A stretch of DNA of 64,000 nt from Belnapia moabensis DSM 16746 (GTDB lineage: Bacteria; Pseudomonadota; Alphaproteobacteria; Acetobacterales; Acetobacteraceae): the NCBI RefSeq assembly GCF_000745835.1, contig NZ_JQKB01000002.1, forward strand, positions 160,175-224,174, in the 5' to 3' direction. The first letter of the stretch is position 1. The number at the start of each line of letters is the position of its first letter. Position numbers and translations under genes: made by a program. The notes below the pieces were generated by a model, which worked only from the letters and a program-made list of their open reading frames with translations, searched no databases and was not told the DNA's origin. Shown in pieces: positions 58,072-64,000 of the stretch.

Positions 58072-58613
58072 CTGAACTTCCCCCAACATCCCCTTGGGAT
58101 TGATCGCGCTTTTTTGGCCGCATGGGCACCCATAATGGCAAGGGATCACTCAAAAAAGCGCGAGGAAGGATTGACGGTCGCTTGGGTTCCTCACCCGTTC
58201 AACGCATGGTGGAGGCCGCCCGGGCCGGAATGCAGCGTGTCGGCGGCGCCAGCGGATCATTGTCGATGCGGCGCTGCAGCGACAGTGGCGGACACCTCTT
58301 CGCATCACGCCTGAACCGGTCCCGATACTTTCCGGCTTGCAGGAGTTGAGCATCCGGCCGATCCGTCAGCATCTCCAGGATCAGCGAAATCGGCCCGCGC
58401 TGCGCTGGCCCCACCGGCTTCGCTCTCCCATACGGAGGTGACTAGGTCGTGACGATTTGCGGCGTTTCGCTACCTCGCGCTACCGACCAGCCTTGCCCTC
58501 ACCTATGTCTGGAGCTGCTGGCACCTGGGCAATGACTGCGGGGCAGGCGAAACAGCCATCGAGCCGAAGCAGCCGGCTTCAGTCCCGGCGGAAGCCCATT
58601 CCCTGATCTTAGC
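58072..58613. other. Gene-poor stretch left of the tRNA-Glu fragment
   Basis: About 540 bases with no convincing gene. Short frames on both strands here have no ribosome-binding site and no recognisable product. The region should contain the promoter of the leftward hypothetical gene at its left end. Toward 58560-58610 the DNA would be the original chromosomal sequence downstream of the intact tRNA-Glu before the island inserted. Confidence 0.4.
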
Positions 58614-58653
58614 TGGCGTCCCCAACGGGATTCGAACCCGTGTTACCAACGTG
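58614..58653 (-). other. 3' half of tRNA-Glu: probable island attachment site
   Basis: On the minus strand these 40 bases read as the end of a tRNA-Glu gene: CACG, the anticodon-stem 3' strand GTTGG, variable TAAC, T-arm ACGGG-TTCGAAT-CCCGT, acceptor TGGGGAC, then G-CCA. The layout matches E. coli tRNA-Glu base for base in length. The 5' half (the expected GTCCCC... D-arm) is missing: the sequence to the right is unrelated. A truncated 3' end of this sort is the classic mark left when a tyrosine-integrase element inserts into a tRNA gene. The intact tRNA-Glu should then be at the far right end of the island, outside the window. Confidence 0.75.
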
Positions 58654-58657
58654 GAAA

Positions 58658-58948
58658 TGCAACGAGTAGCAATTTCAGGTACTTAGCTTGGACCCCGCCC
58701 CGGCGACCCGAGGCTTTGCCTGGGCTTCTGCCGATTCGCCGGACTGGACCCTAGGTGATTCAGACCTAGGCCTAAAACGCCAAAACCCCCAGTTCGTAGC
58801 TGGAGGATTGAGGGCGTCGCCGCCGTTGGCTCTGGAAGATGCCCAGCCCCGGAAGGCCAGAACGATCCCCAACAGATCGGAATGCTGAGCCACCCCAAGG
58901 CAGATTGCCAGAGCCGAATGCTGAACCTCGCGTGAGGTCATCAATGCC
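58658..58948. other. Left end of island, non-coding
   Basis: Around 290 bases between the tRNA fragment and the first island gene. No gene is convincing. It holds a perfect inverted repeat at 58750-58770 and, right after it, two similar short stretches AAAACGC and AAAACCC. No integrase gene is at this end, so it would be expected at the other end or lost. Confidence 0.4.
58750..58770. repeat. Inverted repeat CCTAGGT / ACCTAGG
   Basis: CCTAGGT, a seven-base spacer GATTCAG and ACCTAGG make a perfect seven-base inverted repeat about 100 bases inside the island end. It could be an operator, an excisionase or integrase accessory site, or a hairpin in a transcript reading toward the first gene. 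Confidence 0.45.
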
Positions 58949-61225
58949 GTGTCTCCCCACCTAGAGCCCATCCGTCTCGCCCGTCCCCCGATTCCCGCCC
59001 ATGCCGACCTGCGCCAAACGCCCTACCGGTGGCAGGAGCAGGGCTTTCAGGACGCCGAGTGGTTCCTGACCCTGGAGGAAGCCTGCCCGCACGCGGCCCT
59101 GGCCGCCACCCGCTTCATAACCGCCTGCTGGGGCGAGGTCGGCGGGGGCTTCGAGCCGAGCGCCCACGTCCTGGCCCGGCGGGCCAACCTCCCCATGGAG
59201 GTCTGGCAGGCGGAGGTCTGGCCGCATCTCGCCCCTCTGTTCGCCACAGCCGACACCGGCCTGCTCTACTTCATGCCCGCCGTGCCCGCCTTCAAGGCTG
59301 GCTGGGACCTCTGCTGGTCCAATCACCAGCGTCCTCTGGCGGCGCGGGCGGCCAAGGCGCGGAAGGCTGCCGAGGAGGCCGAGCAGCGCGCCAAGGCCGC
59401 CGAAGCGGCTGCGGGCGGCCCGGAGCGCAAGCCGAAAAAACGGCAGAAAACTGCGAAAAATTCGGCGTCGCCTGTCACACAGTCTAATCCCGTCCGTGAC
59501 TCTATCCCTCCGGCGCCGGGAGCATCGCGGGAGGCAGAGGTAAGGTCGGGGGCGGGTGCGGCCGAGGCTGCGGAGACCTCGGCCAGCGCCCCGCCCCCAG
59601 CCTCAGAGCCCGAGCCGTTGGTCGAGCGCTTCATCGCCTTATACCCGCATTGGCCCAGCCAGCGGGACCGGCGGGACGCCATGGCCCGGGATATCCGCGA
59701 GCGCATCTGGCCAAAGTTCGAGGAGCACGGGGAAGCCATCCTGGCCGGACTGGCGCGGCAGGAGAGTTTCCTGCGACGGCCCCGGCAGGCTGGGGAGAAG
59801 TCGGCCCCTCATCCGGCCTCCTGGCTGGAAAACCGGCGCTGGACGCTCGATTTCAGCCAGCCGAGGCGGCCCCAGCAAGGCAAAGGGCTCGGGAACAGGG
59901 CTGCAGCACCGTCCGGGGGCAACGCTGAACCGCCGCTCCTTTCCCCGCAGGCAAGCGACGAAGAGGCCCTGGCCTGGGCCGTAGCTAAGCTCCGGCACCG
60001 CTCGGGTGGCCAGCCCACCTACCAGATGATCACCGCAGCGAAGGCCGCCTTCTGGTGGGGCTCCCGCGACCGCTCTGGCCTGTTTGACCGGCTGCTCGCG
60101 GCCTGCGGGGTCGAACCCGAGAACGACATGGTGGGGGGGGCGGCGGTGACCCCCGAGGAAGCGGCCGAGGTGCTGCGCCGGCTTCGGAAGCTTGGGCTGG
60201 CGGTGCTGCGCAACCCGGCCAATGGCGGGCTGGCGTCGGCCCACACCGGGACCACCCTCGCGCAGGTCCCCGTGGCGCAATGGAGGGCAGGCCTGACGCC
60301 GGAGGGTATCCGCGCCCTGCTCGACCGGCCGGACGCTCTGGCGGCCTACCTGACGCGCCCTGGCCGCAGTCCTGGCTGGATCGGCAGCGCGCCACGCCAG
60401 CACCGAGGCTGCCTCCCCCGACCGACATGGACGACCGCTGGAGCGACGCCCCGCGGGACGACTGCGGATAGGCCGGCATTGCTCATGAGGAACGAGGCTG
60501 CGAAGGCGCCTCGCCCTCCCCGTCAGACGACCGACACCTCCCATGCAGGAGACGATCCGATGATGCGGGCTGATAACCTGTACATCCAGTGGCGCGAGTC
60601 CATTGGCCGGCTCTACGAGCCCTCTACCCGGCCGATTTCGCCGAACTCGGCGCCCCTTCCCCCGGAGGAGCGGCGGGTCGGCAGTGTCCCCTATCCGCAG
60701 CGACCCTGCGCGCTCATCTCGCAGAATCGCATGCTGGGCCTGCGGGCTGGCGATCTCGACCACGAAGTGGCGCGGCGTCGCCGGGCGGAGAAGCAGGCAG
60801 CCCGGGCTGAAGCCCGCCAGTCCGCCCAGACCCCGGCCGACAACCAGACCAGCATCTACCAGTGGGTAGAGAAATGCTTCGTCGAATGGGGCGTGCGGGT
60901 GACCGGCCAGGGTGCGCTGGTGCATCCCGAGTTCAATGCAATCGGCGCGCTCGATGCGCTGATCGTGATGAACAGCGAGATGAGCGGCAGCACCGCCTTC
61001 AAGGATACGGCGATCCGCTCCGCCTTCAACCGAGCGGTGGCGAACTGGCGCCTGGAGCGCATGGACGAAATTCGCCACACCATCAGCAGCGAGCGGCTGA
61101 CCATGCCGAAGGAGCACGTCATCAGCGTGTTCGAGGACGTGATGCGGCTGGCGCTCGCCGTCGAAAGCCCGTTCACCGCCGAGGAGCGTGCCGCCTGGGC
61201 CGCGGCGAAGATGGTGAAGGCATGA
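58949..61225 (+). CDS. DUF1376-like phage replication protein, apparently fused by frameshift to a second gene
   Basis: As read this is one frame of 758 codons from a GTG with GAGG upstream. The first part resembles phage replication-initiation proteins (DUF1376/YdaU-like): YRWQEQGFQDAEWFLTLEEA, then ITACWGEVGGGFEPSAHVLA. A Lys/Ala/Glu-rich linker follows, and FIALYPHWPSQRDRRDAM with ASWLENRRWTLDF. Near 60362 the sequence loses its protein-like character in this frame, while the neighbouring frame gives a natural continuation (WPQSWLDRQRATPAPRLPPP, then MDDRWSDAPRDDCG and a stop at 60471). One missing C in CGCCCTGG would explain this. The last 220 residues then belong to a separate downstream gene. 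A genuine fusion is possible but less likely. Confidence 0.6.
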   Translation: MSPHLEPIRLARPPIPAHADLRQTPYRWQEQGFQDAEWFLTLEEACPHAALAATRFITACWGEVGGGFEPSAHVLARRANLPMEVWQAEVWPHLAPLFATADTGLLYFMPAVPAFKAGWDLCWSNHQRPLAARAAKARKAAEEAEQRAKAAEAAAGGPERKPKKRQKTAKNSASPVTQSNPVRDSIPPAPGASREAEVRSGAGAAEAAETSASAPPPASEPEPLVERFIALYPHWPSQRDRRDAMARDIRERIWPKFEEHGEAILAGLARQESFLRRPRQAGEKSAPHPASWLENRRWTLDFSQPRRPQQGKGLGNRAAAPSGGNAEPPLLSPQASDEEALAWAVAKLRHRSGGQPTYQMITAAKAAFWWGSRDRSGLFDRLLAACGVEPENDMVGGAAVTPEEAAEVLRRLRKLGLAVLRNPANGGLASAHTGTTLAQVPVAQWRAGLTPEGIRALLDRPDALAAYLTRPGRSPGWIGSAPRQHRGCLPRPTWTTAGATPRGTTADRPALLMRNEAAKAPRPPRQTTDTSHAGDDPMMRADNLYIQWRESIGRLYEPSTRPISPNSAPLPPEERRVGSVPYPQRPCALISQNRMLGLRAGDLDHEVARRRRAEKQAARAEARQSAQTPADNQTSIYQWVEKCFVEWGVRVTGQGALVHPEFNAIGALDALIVMNSEMSGSTAFKDTAIRSAFNRAVANWRLERMDEIRHTISSERLTMPKEHVISVFEDVMRLALAVESPFTAEERAAWAAAKMVKA
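60560..61225 (+). CDS. Likely separate gene within the fused frame (221 aa)
   Basis: The ATG-ATG at 60560 has an AGGAGA ribosome-binding site eight bases upstream, which would be wasted inside a longer gene. The product begins MMRADNLYIQWRESIGRLYE. It has a basic helix (DLDHEVARRRRAEKQAARAE) and a C-terminal helical domain with SIYQWVEKCFVEWGVRVTGQ, NAIGALDALIVMNSEMSGST and RSAFNRAVANWRLERMDEIR. I do not recognise a family; an island-encoded DNA-associated protein is a guess. Its stop overlaps the next gene by ATGA. Confidence 0.5.
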   Translation: MMRADNLYIQWRESIGRLYEPSTRPISPNSAPLPPEERRVGSVPYPQRPCALISQNRMLGLRAGDLDHEVARRRRAEKQAARAEARQSAQTPADNQTSIYQWVEKCFVEWGVRVTGQGALVHPEFNAIGALDALIVMNSEMSGSTAFKDTAIRSAFNRAVANWRLERMDEIRHTISSERLTMPKEHVISVFEDVMRLALAVESPFTAEERAAWAAAKMVKA

Positions 61226-61506
61226 ACGCCGTTATCGCCAATCTGGTGGACGAGGCTCGCGCTGCGAGCCTCGCAGCCAAGGCCGCGCACGATGCCCGCA
61301 CGCTCGATCTCGGCGTGGCGCTCATCCGCTATCTGGAAGGGTGCGCAGAAGCCTCTGTGCTGCCCGCACAGGCCGTCGCTGACGTGGTGGCCGCTGATAT
61401 ACCGGCGGTGCGTGCTGCCGACCTCGTGGACGATCCGGGCGCGGCCTCCAGCCCGCTCCCTTTTTCATTGCGCTCGGTGCGCCGGGCCTTCAGCCCGGCC
61501 CAATAA
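61222..61506 (+). CDS. Hypothetical island protein (94 aa)
   Basis: A 94-residue frame whose ATG overlaps the preceding stop (ATGA), a strong sign of translational coupling. It is mostly helical and alanine-rich: MNAVIANLVDEARAASLAAK, then AHDARTLDLGVALIRYLEGC and VADVVAADIPAVRAADLVDD. No family is recognised. The tail after residue 75 is basic. It probably works with the protein encoded immediately upstream. Confidence 0.6.
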   Translation: MNAVIANLVDEARAASLAAKAAHDARTLDLGVALIRYLEGCAEASVLPAQAVADVVAADIPAVRAADLVDDPGAASSPLPFSLRSVRRAFSPAQ

Positions 61507-61653
61507 GGTCAGGCGTCGCTTGATCTCCCTCTCATGTCCGTGGTCCGCCGCCTCGTAGAGAGTGTGAGCGCCAACATCCTCGGGCCAGAAGTTTTGGCTG
61601 GCATATTCCTTCCGAGTGTCGTCGTCGGACTCGTAGCTGCGATGGTATCCCAT
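61465..61653 (-). CDS. Possible small protein (62 aa), minus strand
   Basis: A frame with varied, charged composition: MGYHRSYESDDDTRKEYASQ, NFWPEDVGAHTLYEAADHGH and EREIKRRLTLLG. It lies directly downstream of the phage-like remnant, and its ATG follows an in-frame-looking terminator of that region. No ribosome-binding site is evident, and a competing plus-strand frame (61534-61770) with a hydrophobic stretch overlaps it. Which strand is coding is uncertain. Confidence 0.3.
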   Translation of the reverse strand: MGYHRSYESDDDTRKEYASQNFWPEDVGAHTLYEAADHGHEREIKRRLTLLGRAEGPAHRAQ

Positions 61654-62140
61654 CTACTTCATCATCTTGGTCAGAGCGTTGCGGCGGTGATCGGTGGTGG
61701 TGCCGGTGGTGTCCGTCCGGCGCGCCCAGCAGACCACCCGCCACCCGGCCGGCAGCCAGTCCACCGATGAGGGACGACGCTGAGATGGCATTGGCCCACT
61801 GGAGGAAATCCCGCCCCTGGGCAAGCTGGTCCATCGAGGCCTGCACGGCGGTCTGATCCTGACCACCCAGCAGCCGGAGGATTTCCCTGCTCTGCTGGGC
61901 ATCGCAGGCCGCGGTCATCCGCTGACCCAAGGCCCGGAACCGGCTCCTCAGGACGTTGCGGGTTAGATTGAGCCCGGTGGCGATGCCGGGGGTGCCCGTG
62001 AGGGCATCCACGACCACTGAGGATATCAGCCCATCGCCGCGCCGATCGTCGGCATCCGCGGCCTGCCGGAGCGCGGTCCGGCTGTTGCCCGTGGTGGTGG
62101 TGTTCGTCGGGCGATCTGGTTCTCCCGCCGGACGTTCGCG
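61654..62140 (-). pseudogene. Decayed phage structural-type gene remnant
   Basis: On the minus strand, frame-continuous sequence from about 62110 reads TTTTGNSRTALRQAADADDR, ISSVVVDALTGTPGIATGLN, LTRNVLRSRFRALGQRM and LAQGRDFLQWANAISASSLI, ending GGLAAGRVAGGLLG. This helical Ala/Gln/Arg-rich pattern resembles C-terminal parts of large phage or island virion-associated proteins. It has no start codon with a ribosome-binding site. Upstream near 62110 another frame gives ERLFANVRRENQIARR, as if a frameshift intervened, and at the 3' end the natural-looking tail (TTTDHRRNALTKMMK) is in yet another frame. I read it as a broken gene. Confidence 0.45.
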
Positions 62141-62309
62141 AACAGCCGCTCCGCGATCTAGGACCGTGCCGCTGGGTCAGCGTACATCGCTGTGAGGATG
62201 GCCCCCCAATTGTGCCCGGGTCTGGGTGCTTAAGGCCGGCAATGCCGCTGGCATCCTACCCATCCCGGACCTTGGCGAGCTTTTCCCCGGATGCTCTGTA
62301 GGGTGCCGG

Positions 62310-62591
62310 TCAGAAGGTATCGGGCTCGCTGTCGTTCGACTGGGCGATCTGCCGCATCAAGGCTTCGGCCCGCTGATTGAAGGCGCGGGTGCCATGCTTT
62401 GCCGAAGTGCGGAGCGCGAACGGCGCAGCCCAGGCAGCGCGGGTCATCCGGTAGAATGAATAACCGGCCCGCGGATCGACTATGAAGGTATCCATGCAGG
62501 CCAGCAGGCTTGCTTGAAATGCGAAAGCTGCGAGCCCTCCCCTCCCCGGCGCACCGCGCCTTGTGGTTAGCATTGCGCTGGGCTTGGTCAA
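62310..62591 (-). CDS. Hypothetical island protein (up to 93 aa)
   Basis: The C-terminal two thirds look like real protein: ACMDTFIVDPRAGYSFYRMT, RAAWAAPFALRTSAKHGTRA and FNQRAEALMRQIAQSNDSEP ending DTF. The N-terminal third is less convincing, and the overlapping frame with MILTVKVLEKIDQAQ from 62622 may hold the true start, implying a frameshift. No family is recognised. It fits the decayed phage-like block on this strand. Confidence 0.4.
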   Translation of the reverse strand: MTKPSAMLTTRRGAPGRGGLAAFAFQASLLACMDTFIVDPRAGYSFYRMTRAAWAAPFALRTSAKHGTRAFNQRAEALMRQIAQSNDSEPDTF

Positions 62592-62727
62592 TCTTCTCCA
62601 AGACCTTCACCGTGAGGATCATGAGCAGTTAACAAAAAAGGTGCCGCTTGTGCCGCGCTGCCTAGACGGCGCAGGATCGGTAGGCGCCCCCTGGGTTGAC
62701 CGGCGCGGAGCGCGGGAGAACCCCCTT

Positions 62728-62940
62728 ATGACCGAGCACGTCTACAAACTCGTGGAGCTTGTCGGTACCTCCGGTACCAGCGTCTCCGACGCCATCCAGA
62801 ACGCAATTACGCGCGCCACCACCACCGTCCGCAACGTCAAGTGGTTCGAGGTGGTCCAAGTCCGCGGCGAGGTGAAGGACGGCAAGGTCGGGCACTACCA
62901 AGTGACGCTCAAGATCGGCTTCACGCTCGACGACGGTTAG
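62728..62940 (+). CDS. Dodecin family flavin-binding protein
   Basis: A 70-residue protein, the exact dodecin size: MTEHVYKLVELVGTSGTSVS, DAIQNAITRATTTVRNVKWF and EVVQVRGEVKDGKVGHYQVT followed by LKIGFTLDDG. The conserved Trp of KWFEV, which stacks on the flavin, and the V-Y-K-x-V-E-x-V-G-T-S strand are present. Dodecins assemble into hollow 12-mers that store and protect riboflavin or FMN. The start at 62728 has GGGAG upstream; a longer in-frame extension is not conserved-looking. It is an ordinary metabolic gene within an otherwise phage-like island. Confidence 0.93.
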   Translation: MTEHVYKLVELVGTSGTSVSDAIQNAITRATTTVRNVKWFEVVQVRGEVKDGKVGHYQVTLKIGFTLDDG

Positions 62941-62973
62941 CCCATCAGCCCAAGGCGGTCTGAATAGTTCGCC

Positions 62974-63168
62974 TCACCGCTGCCGAAGAACATCCGAAAT
63001 GGATGAGGCAACGGTCATCCCGATCGATCCAGCCAATAATTGGACATCGGGACGAGCCTCCATTTTCCGTTCGAAGTCCGCAAATACAGCCTGATCAAGG
63101 ATGATATCGGCGACGAATGAGTAGCTGTCGGTTGTGGCTGGACGCCGCACAATCTCGTGGTAGCGCAT
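62974..63168 (-). CDS. Small hypothetical protein (64 aa)
   Basis: The ATG at 63168 has GGGAGGAG at ideal distance, so I chose it over the longer frame beginning at 63345. The product reads MRYHEIVRRPATTDSYSFVA, DIILDQAVFADFERKMEARP, then DVQLLAGSIGMTVASSISDV. It is probably a small soluble protein of mixed helix. No family is recognised. It converges with the dodecin gene. Confidence 0.6.
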   Translation of the reverse strand: MRYHEIVRRPATTDSYSFVADIILDQAVFADFERKMEARPDVQLLAGSIGMTVASSISDVLRQR

Positions 63169-63369
63169 TGGAACTCCTCCCGGGTAACTCTCGGTCGAAT
63201 TGGCGAGACAGGTATTTAGCCGCTCCATCATCTGGCTCAGGCTGCTGACAATCAGGCGGATGACTGCGGCATTGTCCCTAGCGTGGTCCCGGGCATCAGT
63301 CGCGCCACACCTGACCAGCGTGGGCCAATCCACTGCACTAATCATTTTGGCAGAATAGAAGAGGTCTCA

Positions 63370-63534
63370 ATGCGCGGTGTCGGCATTTGGACGATGACTG
63401 TCAGCAGCATGGTTGCTGGGACAAAAGGCGCCTACCCATCAGCAGATGACAGGAAGATAGGTCAATTCCTGAAATGTTTTATCAAAACTCGTGATTACTA
63501 TGACGAGAAATTTGTTGCCGCCGCACCGCGATGA
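63370..63534 (+). CDS. Possible small protein (54 aa)
   Basis: An ATG preceded by GAGG opens a frame reading MRGVGIWTMTVSSMVAGTKG, then AYPSADDRKIGQFLKCFIKT and RDYYDEKFVAAAPR. The second half is plausible protein sequence. Base composition here is much lower in GC than the chromosome to the left, consistent with island DNA. No family is recognised. Confidence 0.4.
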   Translation: MRGVGIWTMTVSSMVAGTKGAYPSADDRKIGQFLKCFIKTRDYYDEKFVAAAPR

Positions 63535-63579
63535 GAAGGCATTGTGAACTGCCTGTTTGAGATCAGGCGGGGCGAGATC

Positions 63580-63705
63580 ATGATGAACAATATCAACCAG
63601 GGTGATAGTGGCCTGCGCGGAGCTTGCAGCGAGCGCAGCTTCCTATTGGTTATCATGCTCACCGTAGCGGCTGAGATTAGCAGCCTGATCTGGTGGCTTC
63701 TTTAG
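63580..63705 (+). CDS. Possible single-span membrane peptide (41 aa)
   Basis: ATG with GGGGCGAG upstream; the product is MMNNINQGDSGLRGACSERS followed by a hydrophobic segment FLLVIMLTVAAEISSLIWWL. It would be a type II single-span membrane peptide. It may be related in function to the membrane protein encoded just downstream. Short length makes this uncertain. Confidence 0.35.
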   Translation: MMNNINQGDSGLRGACSERSFLLVIMLTVAAEISSLIWWLL

Positions 63706-63725
63706 TGGCGCAGACTCGGCCGCGG

Positions 63726-64000
63726 ATGGGCATAGCCACAGAGCAACCCCGACAATCAGGGACTCCTCCGAAGCAGCATATGCAGCGGTCTCATCATTCA
63801 TTCTGGTTCATTGTCAGAGTTGGCTTCGCGCTGACTGCGGCTTGGGTTGCTGTGACTGAATCTTGGGATAGTGATGGCAACGGCAGCATCTCCTTTCATG
63901 AGATGCTGTTGTTCATTGTGCGCTTCCTCGCCTTTCCGCTGCACCTCCTGCTGAGCCTTACCCCCGGCGAGGTGCTTGGGTTCTTCGGGTTGCCGAACGC
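63726..64000 (+). CDS. Small membrane protein with EF-hand loop (3' partial)
   Basis: The frame starts at ATG 63726 (MGIATEQPRQSGTPPKQHMQ) or at an internal ATG at 63780 and runs off the window. A hydrophobic segment FWFIVRVGFALTAAWVAVTE is followed by DSDGNGSISFHE, a canonical 12-residue EF-hand calcium loop with Asp1, Asp3, Asn5, Gly6, Ser7, Ile8, Ser9 and Glu12 all in place. A second hydrophobic stretch follows (LLFIVRFLAFPLHLLLSL). The loop would thus lie between two membrane spans. I do not recognise the family. Confidence 0.6.
   Translation, partial: MGIATEQPRQSGTPPKQHMQRSHHSFWFIVRVGFALTAAWVAVTESWDSDGNGSISFHEMLLFIVRFLAFPLHLLLSLTPGEVLGFFGLPN

Noticed and set aside
58122..58414. Short frames left of the tRNA fragment on both strands
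   Set aside because: No start signals, no recognisable sequence, and mutual overlap; treated as non-coding.
58614..58720. A complete tRNA gene
   Set aside because: Only the anticodon-stem 3' strand, T-arm and acceptor 3' strand are present. No D-arm or matching acceptor 5' strand follows on the minus strand.
61534..61770. Plus-strand ORF with a hydrophobic segment (MSVVRRLVESVSANILG...)
   Set aside because: No ribosome-binding site, an unnatural Pro/Arg-rich end, and overlap with a minus-strand frame of better amino-acid diversity. It could still be a small membrane protein, so it is kept here rather than annotated.

Overview
The window is high-GC DNA with dense, ATGA-overlapped operons. 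Its gene set (imp-type type VI secretion cluster, tricarballylate dehydrogenase beside a tripartite-tricarboxylate binding protein, KDO synthesis genes, a short flagellin) fits an alphaproteobacterium, most likely Acetobacteraceae/Roseomonas-like. That placement is inference from gene content, not from a marker gene.

Layout. 1-12 kb: end of a TonB-like protein, a PhoX/DUF839 protein translationally coupled to a BisC-type molybdoenzyme, a short cation-diffusion-facilitator protein, a class III aminotransferase overlapping an O-antigen-ligase-like membrane protein, the KDO operon kdsA-kdsB-kpsF, a flagellin and a lipoprotein. 12-15 kb: a TctC/Bug binding protein convergent with tcuA. 14.8-27.7 kb: a type VI secretion locus in two divergent arms, clpV-hcp-hcp on the minus strand and tssA, tssB-tssC-impD-impE-tssE-tssF-tssG on the plus strand. 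TssI/VgrG, TssJ, TssK, TssL and TssM are not in the window. Two paralogous OmpA-domain proteins and a membrane-anchored HEIGH metallopeptidase-like protein follow.

30-49.6 kb, minus strand: the most striking locus, an apparent four-gene operon. In order it encodes a TpsB/FhaC outer-membrane transporter, a 4211-residue TpsA-like exoprotein, a 998-residue TPR-CHAT protease-like lipoprotein whose start overlaps the tpsA stop, and a transmembrane Ser/Thr kinase with a DUF4384-like extracytoplasmic end. The order suggests that secretion of the giant protein is linked to a caspase-like peptidase and a kinase sensor.

49.8-58 kb: housekeeping-like genes (orphan Phd-like antitoxin, ABC-F/Uup, YjdF-like membrane protein, EEP nuclease/phosphatase family, MFS exporter). 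Two of them are broken: an alpha/beta hydrolase with a one-base frameshift in a G6 run, and an M20 peptidase whose conserved HxPNE glutamate codon is TAA.

58.6 kb to the end: the 3' half of a tRNA-Glu gene marks the probable left attachment site of a mobile island. To its right the content is phage/island-like and decayed: a DUF1376-like replication protein fused by frameshift to a second gene, several small unknown genes, a dodecin, and at the edge a small membrane protein with a canonical EF-hand loop.
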